Shown: positions 36,001-47,111, counted from the first letter of the stretch. The stretch: 64,000 bases of DNA from Penium margaritaceum (GCA_023375785.1 SZWC01009484.1:1-64000); one strand, 5' to 3'. The notes: generated from the sequence alone by a model not told the origin. Program-made: numbers and translations.

Positions 36001-36265
36001 AGAGATGAGTTGGAGTGTAGCACTCCCAGTTCCTCTGCGCGTCGACAACCAGAGCGCAATCGCACTCGCCAAGAATAATGAGCACCATGCACGCACCAAG
36101 CACATTGACATTGCATATCATTTCATCAGGCACATGGTACAGGAGGGTGCTATCAAGCTGGAGTTTACTACAACTAGCAAGCAAGTCGCTGATTTCTGCA
36201 CCAAGCCAGTGACCCGTGAGAAGCAGCAGTTCTGCATGAAGGCATGTGGACTCAGCCCATTCTGA
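33001..36265 (+). pseudogene. A11 PR-INT-RT-RNase H
   Basis: Protease motif DSG at 33088-33096. A 268-residue open stretch (33169-33975) covers the PR tail, the INT zinc domain (HARYGHIG...CIGC) and most of the INT core. INT catalytic residues line up at 33691 (TD), 33880 (SD) and 33988 (E of AERAN). The INT C-terminal part runs 34110-34400 and a proline-rich linker to about 34640. RT spans 34800-35560, with YVDD at 35312-35323. RNase H lies at 35630-36265 (YTDAD at 35807), ending ACGLSPF before a purine-rich tract. Fossil, broken. Confidence 0.87.
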
Positions 36266-36284
36266 CTGCGGCAAAGAAAGAGAT

Positions 36285-37316
36285 TGTTGGGAAAGGAGCC
36301 ATCCGGCTCAGTTTTAGGTCCACAAGAGCAAGTTCCTGAAAAGCACCAAATGCCTGCTCCGATCGTCAATCCGATTTTATCATTGGAAAGATCAGGTGGC
36401 AAAATGGCTAAAGTCCAAGTTTGAGGGCGATCCAATGGTCAGATTGGGAGATATGAATTTTTGTAGTTTCCTCGGTCATCGACCGTCGATGTCTGGGTCG
36501 CCATGGGTGATGGCTTCATGCCTTAGCCTGAGAAAAGAAAAAGGCAAGAGGTCCAGGGTGATGACCTGATGGGAGAAACATCCAAGAAGGTCCTTGGTCT
36601 TAGGATTGCCTTGTCAGAGTGTGCTGACTAGGATAAAGGTACCTCTCCTTACTTTTTAGGTGTGCTAGCCATGAACACATGGCGATTCTCCATGGGTTTG
36701 TGGGTTATGTGACCACTAGGAGTGTGCCATGAGAGCATTCTATAGCTCTCTAGGTCGTGTGTGAGTGGTCAGCCTGATTGCTAGGCTGATTTCCTCCCTT
36801 GTGTGAGATTACGGACTCTAGTGTGTGAGCCTTAGCCTCCATGGCTAAGTGGTGTGGCTTGTGAGAGGGCTGACTTGCCCAAGCTCTACCTCTTTATGTA
36901 CTCCATCATTTTGAGTGATTGAACAACCATTCTTCAGCACANTTACTTTTTAGGTGAGGTGAGATCCTTGTGTGCTAGCCATGGACACATGGCGATTCTC
37001 CATGGGTTTGTGGGTTATGTGACCACTAGGAGTGTGCCATGAGAGCATTCTATAGCTCTCTAGGTCGTGTGTGAGTGGTCAGCCTGATTGCTAGGCTGAT
37101 TTCCTCCCTTGTGTGAGATTACGGACTCTAGTGTGTGAGCCTTAGCCTCCATGGCTAAGTGGTGTGGCTTGTGAGAGGGCTGACTTGCCCAAGCTCTACC
37201 TCTTTATGTACTCCATCATTTTGAGTGATTGAACAACCATTCTTCAGCACAAGGGATTCCCTTCCAATCACACATGCTCTCTACTCCAAGGCTCCCTCTC
37301 TCCTCCAGTTCCAACA
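36285..37316 (+). repeat. 3' LTR-A of A11 (contains an assembly duplication)
   Basis: Begins TGTTGGGAAAGGAGCC and ends CCAGTTCCAACA. Part of the LTR is present twice around N 36942; true length about 740 bp. Confidence 0.88.
36649..37251. other. unmerged assembly overlap around a single N (36942)
   Basis: TTACTTTTTAGGTG...TTCAGCACA before the N is repeated after it nearly unchanged for about 300 bases. Assembly fault, the same kind as at 8266 and 30371. Confidence 0.9.
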
Positions 37317-37619
37317 GTTTTTGAAGCTGATCAAATTCCTCTTGGCTGTCTTGGCACCAAAGAGCTGCATGAGGTTGACGTATAGCTCCATGTAGCTGAT
37401 CGGGTCGCTGACTTCAGTGACGAGAGCACTGTCATCTTTATCATCGGACGTGTCGAGCATGGCGATTTGAAAATACGTTAGGGTAGTGCGGTTGTGGGTG
37501 TAAGAAAAAGACCAGGGATGGAAGCAGACAGCAGCAGAGCATCCGGTGCTAACGATGGAAGGGATTCACTAGTAGTGTGTTCACGAGGATGCATTGGAGG
37601 AAGTACATCAGCATGTTCA
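37317..37619 (-). pseudogene. C1 INT-RT linker piece between A11 and A12
   Basis: A 303-bp island of C1. On the minus strand it reads LDTSDDKDDSALVTEVSD and similar acidic, low-complexity sequence, as expected for the variable linker between integrase and reverse transcriptase in copia polyproteins. Assignment rests mainly on position: it is bordered by the target duplications of A11 and A12 and fits between the two halves of C1. Confidence 0.7.
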
Positions 37620-38356
37620 TGTTGGGAAAGGAGCCATCCGGCTCAGTTTCAGGTCCACGGGAGCAAGTTCCAGGAAAGTACCAAATGCCTGCTCCAATCA
37701 TCAATTGGACCTCACCATTGTAAAAACAGGTGGCAAAATTTCTACGCTCAAAGTTTGAGGCCGATCCTATAGTTGGACTGGGAGATATGAATTTTTGTAG
37801 TTTCCGGGGTCATCGACCGTCGATGTTTGGGTGGCCATGGGTGAAAGCTCCATGCCTTCGCCTGAGAAAAGAAAAAGGCAAGAGGTCCACGGTGAAGACC
37901 TGATGGGAGAAATATCCAAAAAGGTCCTTGGTCTTAGGATTGCCTTGTCAAAGTGTGCTGACTAGGATAAAGGTACCTCTCCTTACTTTTTAGGTGAGGT
38001 GAGATCCTTGTGTGTTAGCCATGAACACATGGCGATTCTCCATGGGTTTGTGGGTTATGTGATCACTAGGAGTGTGCCATGAGAGCATTCTCTAGCTCTC
38101 TAGGTTGTGTTTGAGTGGTCAGCCTGATTGCTAGGCTGATTTCCTCCCTTGTGTGAGATTATGGACTCTAGTGTGTGAGCTTTAGCCTCCATGGCTAAGT
38201 GCTGTGGCTTGTGAGAGGGCTGACTTGCCCAAGCTCTAGCTCTAGATGTACTCCATCATTTTGAGTGATTGAATAACAATTATTCAGCACAAGTGATGCC
38301 CTTCCAATCACATTTGCTTGCTTCTCCAAGGCTCCCTCTCTCGTCTAGTTCCAACA
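37620..38356 (+). repeat. 5' LTR-A of A12 (737 bp)
   Basis: TGTTGGGAAAGGAGCC to CTAGTTCCAACA. Internal inverted repeats are typical of the family: TTAGCC/GGCTAA around CCATG, AGCCT/AGGCT, and a TGACCACT/AGTGGTCA pair about 50 bases apart (changed at one base in this copy). Confidence 0.92.
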
Positions 38357-38371
38357 TTTGGTATCAGAGCC
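38357..38371 (+). other. primer-binding site of A12
   Basis: TTTGGTATCAGAGCC directly after the LTR, matching the initiator tRNA-Met 3' end. The untranslated leader of about 640 nt follows to 39002; I see no open frame of note in it. Confidence 0.9.
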
Positions 38372-39002
38372 AAGTTTGCCATTTGCAGCCAGCACAGGCC
38401 GTCTCTTTCAGAGTGAGGAGTTGTAGTAAAATCTTCACTACATTTGACAATCAACTACGGGATCTTCAAGTTCAAGAGACAAGCTTTCCAACGAGCCTAA
38501 GATCACAAAGATTGAACAGTTGGATTGAGAGTTATGGTCAAAACGAGGTCGGCCAGGGCTACAATCTTCTCTATGAGTAAGACTGTCGCCTTGTGATGAC
38601 CATAACTCTCTTGTTTCTTTGTCAAATTTAAAAATTGACACATGTGAATTGAACTATTTTCCCTAAGCTTTCCATTGGTGCAAACATATTTGCATTCCAT
38701 TGGTTCATTTGGGAGAAACGTTGTTTACAAGCTGGCTGGTCTGAGTTGGAGTAGGAGCAGAAGCGTACCCTGTTTTCAAGAGGAAATATCTTTTGAAATC
38801 CCCTGTTGATGACCCTGCTTTATGAGCTGATCTGAAAGGTTTTGAGCTTCATTTTCCAGTGGTGGGCTCAGTTTTTCAAAATTCCCAGTCTGGTGGCATC
38901 TACAGTCCATTTTCTGTCAGACATATTTGTGGCAGAAGCAGCAGCAGAAAGAGGGGTAGTGCCGCCATCCAAGGGCAGCGCTGAGCATCACCAAGGCTCA
39001 AA

Positions 39003-39960
39003 ATGGCAGCAGCTGGCATTGTGACAGCAGCCCAGCCTTTGGAGAGGCTGGAGGGACACGCCAACTTCATGTTTTGGAAGATCCGTACCCGCCTCCTTTT
39101 GGAGGAGAGGGGCTTGTGGGAGGTGGTGAGCGGCGACGAGCCGGCTCCAGTTCCACAGGCAAAAGGCATCACCGTAGCGCAGGTGGTGGCGGGGAAGACG
39201 TCGCAAAAGGGTGTAGCTGATGCGGGTTCTTCTGCAGCTGTACCAGCGACGTATGAGGAGTGGAAGAAGAAGGACAGGCAGGCCTACAGGTTGCTTGTCA
39301 ACACCATCTCTAACCCGCATCTCCAGTACGTGAGTGACAAGGCTACTACAAAGGAGAAGTAGAACACGTTGTGCAAGAAGTATGAGAGCAAGGATCCTAC
39401 ATTCCTCATGCTTTTGGAGGAAAAGATAATGGTGCTAAAAATGCAGGGTGGTGAAGAGATGGAGGTGTATCTGGATAGGGGAAAGGAGTTGGCGAAGGAG
39501 CTGAGAGCGGCCGGCAACCCTGTGGAAGAGACGTGTTTCATCCTCCTCTTGCTGAGGGGACTCCCAACTAGCTACGACATGGTGCGAGAGATGCTGGAGT
39601 GCAAGCCAACTCTCGACCTCGACTTCATCTGCACACACCTGGTGCAGGTGGAATTGAGTCGCAATGCAGGAAAGCGTAATGGCGGCAGTAGTAGTGAAGC
39701 TGCTTTTCTGGCCACGAGCTCACCCAACCAGCAACAGCAGCAGCAGTGTGGGCAGCAGAAAGGAAGAAAGAAAGGCAAATGCCACTACTGCCAGAAAGAG
39801 TGACACTACAAAAAGGAGATTTTCAAGCTCAAGAGGGACCACAAGGAGCAGCAGCAGCAGCAAACATCGCATCAACAGCCGCAAATGGAGCAGCAGCAGC
39901 AGTCACAGCAGCGTCAGCAGCAGCAGCAGCAGCAGCAGCAAAACCAGGCTGGTGTGCGCC
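39003..39960 (+). pseudogene. A12 gag
   Basis: Begins ATGGCAGCAGCTGGC. N-terminal AAQPLERLEGHANFMFWKI, YEEWKKKDRQAYRLLVNT, then LMLLEEKIMVLKM, LLLLRGLPTSYDMVRE and LDLDFICTHLVQVE. The zinc knuckle CHYCQKE lies at about 39780-39830. The tail is nearly pure CAG/CAA codons (39846-39950), a polyglutamine stretch just before the protease. The start is chosen by match with A11 and A13. Fossil. Confidence 0.87.
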
Positions 39961-42609
39961 TCTTTGGCAACATGAACGTGGCCAAGGAGGTGCGCGACCG
40001 TCTCTTCATGGCAAAGTCTGACATGTGGCAAGTGGAGAAGGCGAATCTCGCATGGTACAAGGACTCAGGGTGTACCAAGAGCCTCACACATCACAAGGAG
40101 TGGTTTACGCAGCTGCTGTCCATCCCTCCCCGTCCTATCGCTATGGGTGATGATCGGGTGGTGTATGCTGAGGGGATTGGCATTGAAGTGGGAGTGTTCC
40201 ATGGCGTGTTGTATGTACCTGATGCTGCATTCAACCTCCTCTTAGTCTTTCTTACAAACACAGGATTGCGCGTTCCCTTCGATGATGACTATGGCTACAT
40301 CCTCAACAAGGATACAAGAGATGAGTTGGCCAGGTCGGTGAAGGAGGACGACATGTACCGCCTGCTCGGGGCGACCAAGATCCCCCGTGAGTAGAGTCTT
40401 GTAGCAGTGATGCAGGCGAGGAGATCTGGCATGCGCGCTACGGCCACAAGAACCGCAGTCCAATGAAGGCGCTGGAGCAGATGACGCGGTATCAGGCATG
40501 GTTTGGTAAGAAACCGAGCGTGGGTCATCTCCGAGCATTTGGCAGCCTGGCGCACATGCACATGCCCAATGAAATGCGGCAGAAATGGGACGAAAAAAGT
40601 GCGCAGATGCTGATGATTGGCTACGACGTGGCAAGCAAGACCTATCGCCTCTACGAGAGGGATACAAGCCATGTCATCATCTCCAGAGATGTGTTCAGCG
40701 AAAGCAACGTCATTGGCACCAACATTGTCTGTGATGAGGTAGCAGAACCAGCAGGTGACGAGATAGTAGGAGCAGAAATCCTTCTTGATCCAGTCTCTCC
40801 CGATCCTTTCTCTACTGTGACAGTGGGAGAATCACTCTACTCTCCCATGTCTGATGTTGCAGATACAGCAGCCTCATTGGCAGAAGCAGAGGAGGGAGAT
40901 GTAGCACCACCAGCAGTAGCAGTTGTGTCAGCAGGACCGCGCAAGCCGCCCGCTAATGCTCCAGCACCAGGTCGCAGGTACCCTCTTAGGGTGCGTTACA
41001 AGCCTGGTGAGCGCAGCCATTTGTGGATGGTGCAGAAACGAGAATAGATGAACGTCGGAGTTGTAGCAGATTTAGATGAGCCAACGTCATACAAGGAAGC
41101 CATGGCTGCACCGGATGCAGCAGATTGAGCGCAAGCCGTGCAGCAGGAGATTCAGTCGGCATGTGGGAGCTGACTGAGCGTCCACCAGGACGTAAGGTGA
41201 TCAAGTACAGGTGGATCTTCAAGAAGAAGCGCGGAGCAGATGGTAACCTGGAAAAGTACAAGGCAAGGCTGGTCGCAAAGGGCTACTCGTAGAAGGAAGG
41301 CATCGACTACACAGAAACTTTTGCCCCTGTTGCAAAGTTTGCCTCTATGCGCACAGTCCTCCTTTATGGAGTAGCTGAGGACTTCCAGGTTCACCACATG
41401 GATGTCAAGACGGCATTCTTGAAAGGTGACTTGGAGGAGGAGATCTACATGGAGCAGCCGGAGGGGTTCGTCATGGTTGGCTAGGAGCACCTGGTTTGCA
41501 AGCTGCAAAAGTGGATGTATGGCCTCAAGCAAGCGTCGCGTGCTTAGAACCAGAAGTTGGATGCGGCATTGTAGTGCATGGGGTTTGAGTGCAGCGAGTG
41601 TGACTATAGTGTGTATCGCTGGCAGCATGAGCATGAGATCCTAATCATCATTGTCTATGTGGATGACATGCTCCTCCTTTCCAACAGCATGTCTGCACTG
41701 CAAGAGTTCAAGGAAGCCATGCAAGAGCACTTCTAGACGTCTGATGTCAGGGAGGCGGCATACTTCCTCGGTATCCACATCACGCATGACCGCAAATTAC
41801 GCTCTCTCTCGCTACAGCAGAGCTGCTACATCAAGGATGTCTAGGAGCGGTTCGGCATGGCAGAGGCAAAACCCATCGGCACGCCGCTCGAGACGCGGCA
41901 GTATCTCGTGAGCTTTAATGAAGAAGCAAATGCAGCTGAGCGGCAGAAGTACCAGAACGCCGTCGACAGCCTCATGTACCTGATGGTGGCAACTAGGCCG
42001 GACCTTGCAGAGGCTGTTAGCGTTGTGAGCCAGCACATGGCAAACCCCAGACCCGAGTACCAGAAGGCAGTGAAGCAGATCTTCGGCTACCTTGCTGGAA
42101 CCATCAACATCGACATCACCTACAACGGCAATGACAACAGCATCATCGGCTACACAGACGCAGATAGGGCCTCAAACCCCGAGGACCGCAAGTCCATCTC
42201 TGGACATGTGTTCCTCATGAATAGTGGGGCCATCAGGTGGTGCCGCAAGCGGTAGGTGGTTGTGGCTACCTCAAGCACGGAAGCTAAGTACGTCTCTCTC
42301 AGCTTTGGAGCCAAGGAAGCAGTTTGGCTCCAACGTCTCATGGCGGAGATGAGTGGGAGTGTAGTAGTCCCAATTCCTGTGCGCGTCGACAACCAGAGCG
42401 CAATCGCACTCGCCAAGACTCCTGAGCACCATGCACGCACCAAGCACATTGACATCGCATATCATTTCATCAGGCACATGGTGCAGGAGGGTGTTATCAA
42501 GCTGGAGTTTACTCGAACCAGCAAGCAAGTCGCTAATTTTTGCACCAAGCCAGTGACCTGTGAGAAGCAGCAGTTCTGCATGAAGGCATGTGGACTCAGT
42601 CCATTCTGA
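39961..42609 (+). pseudogene. A12 pol segments
   Basis: Protease DSG motif at 40062-40070 with LTHHKEWFTQLLSIPP and YVPDAAFN. Integrase sequence follows (GKKPSVGHLRAFGSLAHMH, about 40430-40740), then the proline and alanine-rich linker. RT spans 41160-41850, with YVDD at 41656-41667. RNase H (41857-42609) has YTDAD at 42151-42165, VDNQSAIALAKTPEHHARTKHID and an ACGLSPF end. A purine-rich tract (GCGGCAAAGTGGGAGA) precedes the 3' LTR. Fossil, broken. Confidence 0.86.
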
Positions 42610-42628
42610 CTGCGGCAAAGTGGGAGAT

Positions 42629-43374
42629 TGTTGGGAAAGGAGCCATCCGGCTCAGTTTCAAGTCCACAGGAGCAAGTTCCTGGAAAGTACCAAATGCGTG
42701 CTCCGATCGTCAATACAACTCCACCATTTGAAAGATCAGGTGGCAAAATGTCTACGGTTCAAATTTGAGGCCAATCCAACAGTCGGATTGGGAGATATGA
42801 ATTTTCGTAGTTTTCGGGGTCATCAACCGTCGATGTCTGGGTGGCCATGGGTGATGGCTCCAGGCCTTAGTCTGAGAAAAGAAAAAGGCAAGAGGTCCAG
42901 GGTCAAGACCTGATGGGAGAAATATCCAAAAAGGTCCTTGGTCTTAGGATTGCCTTGTCAGAGTGTGCTGACTAGGATAAAGGTACCTCTCCTTACTTTT
43001 TAGGTGAGGTGAGAACCTTGTGTGCTAGCTATGAACACATGGCTATTCTCCATGGGTTTGTGGGTTATGTGACCACTAGGAATGTGCCATGAGAGCATTC
43101 TTTAGCTCTCTACGTCGTGTGTGAGTCGTCAGCCTGATTCCTAGGCTGATTTCCTCTCTTGTGTGAGATTATGCACTCTAGTGTGTGAGCCTTAGCCTCC
43201 ATGGCTAAGTGGTGTGCGTTGAGAGGGCTGACTTGCCCAAGCTCTAGCTCTATATGTACTCCATCATTTTGAGTGATTGAACAACCATTATTCAGCATAA
43301 CTGATGCCCTTCCAATCACACATGCTCGCTACTCCAAGGCTCCCTCTCTCCTCCAGTTCCAACAGGTCATCGGC
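42629..43374 (+). repeat. 3' LTR-A of A12 (746 bp)
   Basis: TGTTGGGAAAGGAGCC to CCAGTTCCAACA. Flanked on the right by GGTCA, the partner of GTTCA at 37615-37619, and then by C1 sequence. Confidence 0.92.
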
Positions 43375-44760
43375 GACAGGGTCAATGTTGAACTTCTGAA
43401 TGGGCTCGGGAGCCGTGTCCATAGGTATGGTGACGATGGGTGCAGTAGGGAGGATCCTTGTGTTGAGGAATGTGTTTTCATCGAAGATGGGTTGTCGTGC
43501 CACAGGCCACAGTTTGCGTAGCAGGATCCCAAACTCTGTAGATGTCATTGTTGTCTTCATATCCAAGAAGGATACAGGCCTTAGACCGCGGCTCCAACTT
43601 GGAGCGAAGTTCTAGGCGTAGCCAGACGTGAGCGGTGCAGTGGAATATGCGAATGTGTTGCAGATGGGGTTTGGCACCGGTCCTTGCTTCATATGGTGTA
43701 TGAGTATTACTAGGAAGTTTGACTGTGGGCAGTCGGTTGGTAATGTAGGATGCAGTGGAGAGAGCCTCCCCCCAAAAGACGGATGGTAGTGCAACTGTGT
43801 ATAGTATTGTCCGAGCGTGTTCGAGAAGAGTCTGATTCATGCGCTCAGCCTTCCCATTTTGTTGAGGCGTGTAGGGAACGATGCGTTGGAGTTGAATACC
43901 TTTCTGCTGGAAGAAAGAGTGGAGTGAGTGACAAATGAACTCACCGCCATTGTCAGTTCGGAATTTCTTCACGGTGAGGTTGGTTTCATTTTCAATCTGC
44001 CGCATCCACATCTTGATGATCTCGGCGGCTTTGTTTTTGTAGCGGAGAAACTTGACCCAAACAAAATGGTTGTAGTCATCGATGATGACCAGGAAGTAGT
44101 GCTTGTTTGACAGGGAACCTTCCTTGATGTAGCAGTGGTCCATCTGAAGCAGTTCCAGCTTTTGTGTTGTCGTTGTAGTTGGATGAGTCTTGAATGGTTT
44201 TTTATGTTGTTTGCCTGTCAAACAGCCGCTGCATGGTGTTGTGTCGGAAGGCTTCGTAAGTCTGGATTGAAGATCATGAACCGATTGTTGTTGTGCCATG
44301 TTGTGTAGGATGGCATAGTTGACGTGGGCAAGCTGGCGATGCCATAAGTCCGATGTAGAAGTAGCCGAGGTGGGATGACGGCTGTCAGAAGAAAGAGGTG
44401 CCATAAATGCGATTTCTGGTTCATTTGTTAGCATAGCTGATGGCACCTCCTCCAAGTCGAGAATTGTCAGGTGACCAGTGCGAGTAGTAAAGGCAGCTAG
44501 ATTCCCTTTGGTGTCCAGAATCTTGCAGTTCTTGTCCAGATCAAAAATCACTCTGAAGCCGTTGTCGTTGATGCGTCCGACGGATAGGAGATTAGCAGCA
44601 AGTTCAGGGACAAATAAAACCTGGCTGATTGAGGAGTCAGAACTTGCACTGCTTGAGTCTGAAGGATGTTGTTTGAAGTCGGTTGCGTCGGCTGTGAAAA
44701 ACTTTAGCTGGGGAATGAGGTCACTGTCCGGGTTTTACTTCATGTCGGCGGACTTGTAAC
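43375..44760 (-). pseudogene. C1 integrase and protease tail
   Basis: A 357-residue minus-strand open stretch (44551-43478) holds the end of PR and most of INT. Zinc domain: LWHRQLAHVNY...CSGCLTGKQHKKPF. Catalytic core: MDHCYIKEG, FLVIIDDYNHFVWVKFL, RTDNGGEF, and the acidic residue in NGKAERMNQTLLEHAR. C-terminal part: EARTGAKPHLQHIRIF and CILLGYEDNND. Upstream, to about 44700, the PR tail reads VPELAANLLSVGRIND. It is the best preserved integrase here, though the element is broken. Confidence 0.88.
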
Positions 44761-45898
44761 ATGTAAAAACCTGACATGAGATGGGAAAAGTCAGCCAACA
44801 ACGTTGAAAAGGCTAAGAGAAAGGCTGATGGTGTCTCATCAGTGAGGAGAGCATGCGGAGTGTTGCGCGTTGGCGCATTGAATCGCTGTCGTTACTCTGG
44901 ACGAGTCGGACATTCAAGTTGGATGTATCCCTTTTTCTTGCATTGCCAACAGATGCAATCCTCTGGGTGAACATAAGGCTTGGGAGCTTGTTGAGGATAT
45001 CCAGATCGAGGTTGATACGTGGCTTGAGTGCCTTGGTTTGTGCAGGGACGGATGTTCCCATAGGTCTCGTATTTCTTTGTTCGTCGATCTGGACGTCCTT
45101 GATATTTGGCGTAAAGTCTGACTTCGCTGCCATTTTCCTATATGTAGGCATCTTCGTAAAGCATGAGAACCCGTGTTGCCTTCTCAATGGTCAGCACATG
45201 TGGCTTGGCGGCTGCTGCCGCTGCGGTCGTTGCTGGTCCTGTTGCTGGTTGTACTGCTGCTGCTGCTGCTTCGGGAACAGCGTTCCCAATGGCGTCTAGA
45301 GCACTCTTGACGGCAGACCTAATGAGTGCAACTTTTTCATCTTCTTGTCGATCGTTGTTGAAGGTTTGTAGTCGCTTCACTGTGTGTTGAAAACGTGTAC
45401 GAAGACTCTGAAACAAGGTGTGAACAAGCACTCTTTCAGAGATAGCTTCATCCAAGGCTGTGATACGACTGGAGAGATCTTTCAAATGACTGATATGATC
45501 CTCAAGCCAAGTATGTTCCTCCATTCTTTTTGCGTGAAACTCTTTGAGTAGATGACCCAGCTCATCGTCGCAAATCTTGTGATAACGTCGCTTGAGAGCT
45601 CGCCATGCAGTTCTCGGACAGAGGTCCACATTGTCATCGCGAATGAGAAATTTGAGCCGCTCTTCCACTTGCATAGCCAGGATTGCTAAAGCTTGATCGC
45701 ACCGCTTTTTATGACTCATTTTCTCCTCGGCGCAGGCATTAGCGTCCACAACGTCTGTAGGTGGGTCGGTGACCACCCCCATAAGCCTTTCTTCATGAAT
45801 ACAATTTTCATGTTGAACGCAAAAGATTGATGGTCATCGCCGTTGAAGATTGGTATCTTGAAATGATCATGATGGCCGCTTCCTGTGAGTAATGCCAT
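44761..45898 (-). pseudogene. C1 gag
   Basis: Minus strand from an ATG at 45898: MALLTGSGHHDHFKIPIFNGDDHQSF (residues given in part), then AILAMQVEERLKFLIRD, WRALKRRYHKICDDELGHLLKEFHA and LSSRITALDEAISERVLVHTLF, a copia gag core. An alanine-rich stretch follows (about 45215-45290). The zinc knuckle CWQCKKKGYIQLEC lies at about 44910-44960. The start at 45898 is preferred because the upstream ATG at 45943 overlaps the primer-binding site. Fossil. Confidence 0.83.
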
Positions 45899-45930
45899 GG
45901 CGACAACAGCTCCTGGTGAAGGCACCTCCT

Positions 45931-45944
45931 GCTCTGATACCAAA
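45931..45944 (-). other. primer-binding site of C1
   Basis: GCTCTGATACCAAA on the plus strand, that is TTTGGTATCAGAGC in the sense of C1, directly next to the 5' LTR. It is the same initiator tRNA-Met primer as in family A. Confidence 0.9.
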
Positions 45945-47111
45945 TGTGAGAATTAGCACTTCTCCAAGATCACTAGTGTCTCAGGAGATACAATAAATCG
46001 AGCAACTGTGACTGAAATGAACTGTGTTGTACACAGTATAGCTATACGCTGCAAAGTCTCAGTTTCTGTTATACATTGACGATTCAAGAGGTTACACAGA
46101 AGTCAGAAAGACACGGTTTGTCTCTTGAGCTTTCCAACGATATGCTATACTTGCAAAATGGTACAGTATAGACAAAGTAATCTACAAATGAAACTACTTC
46201 CTATTTAAACTAGTCTAGTGACTAGGAAATGCAAAGAGCAACCAAAATGCACGAGTTTGGTCTGTGCGGTCGGCTTGTGTCTTCCTTGAGCAACCCGGAC
46301 GCCGGTCGGTGTTCCCAGGTACCAAGCGACCGAGGTTGGCGGATGCCCAGCGTCCTCGGTGCGATCCATGGACAAGATCGTCTTGATCTACGACAGGTCC
46401 TCTGCTCTCGTCGATCTTCTCGCTCGTCGGGTGAAGAGGAGCTCGTGCTCGCACTCTCGATCCTGCGACGGCTGCAATCGCTCCATCGTCTGCGCAATGC
46501 TCTCCGATCCATCAATCTTTTGCTTTTAAAGATCCCGTAGCCCCGTTCTCTCGATCCGATGTCTTGACCGAGGCCCGTCCATCTGCTCCGATCTTTGGTC
46601 CGTGTTTTCGCTATTCCACCGCTCGCCACGTCAGCACGTATCGTATCGTAGTAGCTCACGCTCGCACTCTTGTACTTGCACTTGGTCCTCATCGAGGCCA
46701 TAAATTGTACTTTCGCAAATCACGCGAGAACTTAAGATCAATAGGAGGGTGTGGCAGGCCCTCGTACCGCGTTAGACTCCCGGACAATGGTAACTGACCC
46801 CGCCATCGGTAGAGCAGACTCCAGTAGAGTAGAGTCCGGTAGAGTAGGCGGAGGGGTGGGGGAGAGAGTGGCGGCCTCTCTCCCAGTCCTCTTGCTTTTT
46901 TATCCCAAGTGCCCATGCCGAGCACAAAGTTGGCCACTTGTGAGATAGTAACATAATCTTTGTCACTTTTCTCCTTTTGCCCATATCTCCAGATCGAACC
47001 GTCCAAATTGGCTGAAATTTGGACAGTGAACGGCTGACAAGGAGATCTGTCCATTGGTACCTCCTGATGAGGAATCGGCCTTCTAGTGACGATGATCTTG
47101 ATTTTCCAACA
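45945..47111 (-). repeat. 5' LTR-C of C1 (1167 bp)
   Basis: Plus-strand TGTGAGAATTAGCACT to GATTTTCCAACA. Pairs with 26478-27661. It is GC- and CpG-richer than LTR-A, with many GATC-containing words (46370-46600). Confidence 0.92.

Larger units (their letters stand above)
29952..37316 (+). mobile_element. A11: family A element inserted in C1
   Basis: Two LTRs, primer-binding site, leader, gag, PR, INT, RT and RNase H in order. The target duplication is GTTT(T) on the left (29948-29951) and GTTTT on the right (37317-37321). Three of the window's four faulty assembly joins lie in it, which inflates its apparent length by about 1 kb; corrected it is near 6.3 kb. LTR pair divergence is about 8% by hand count over ~390 bases. 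Ends whole, coding part broken by about ten or more changes, among the better preserved copies. Confidence 0.9.
37620..43374 (+). mobile_element. A12: family A element inserted in C1, ends intact
   Basis: Two LTRs (37620-38356, 42629-43374), primer-binding site, gag, pol segments and polypurine tract, total 5755 bp. The target duplication is GTTCA (37615-37619) and GGTCA (43375-43379), one change apart. LTRs differ at about 65 of 740 positions by hand count (about 9%); at a grass-like rate this would be a few million years, uncalibrated here. Same orientation as A11, opposite to C1. The ends look whole; the coding part is broken in more than ten places. Confidence 0.92.
26478..47111 (-). mobile_element. 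C1: family C copia element, split by A11 and A12
   Basis: Minus-strand element: 5' LTR 47111-45945, primer-binding site 45944-45931, gag, zinc knuckle, PR, INT (45898-43375), INT-RT linker pieces (to 43375, and 37619-37317), RT and RNase H (29951-28446), 3' untranslated region, polypurine tract (27672-27662) and 3' LTR 27661-26478. A11 and A12 lie in the linker. Its own sequence totals about 7.5 kb. It sits in the gag of A10; I see no clear target duplication at its ends. LTRs differ by roughly 12% in the first 370 bases. Structure whole, coding part broken, several breaks. Confidence 0.9.

Noticed and set aside
37494-37772. A small open frame possibly belonging to a host gene between A11 and A12
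   Set aside because: It crosses the boundary of A12's LTR at 37620; the island is explained as the C1 linker by position and by the two flanking target duplications.
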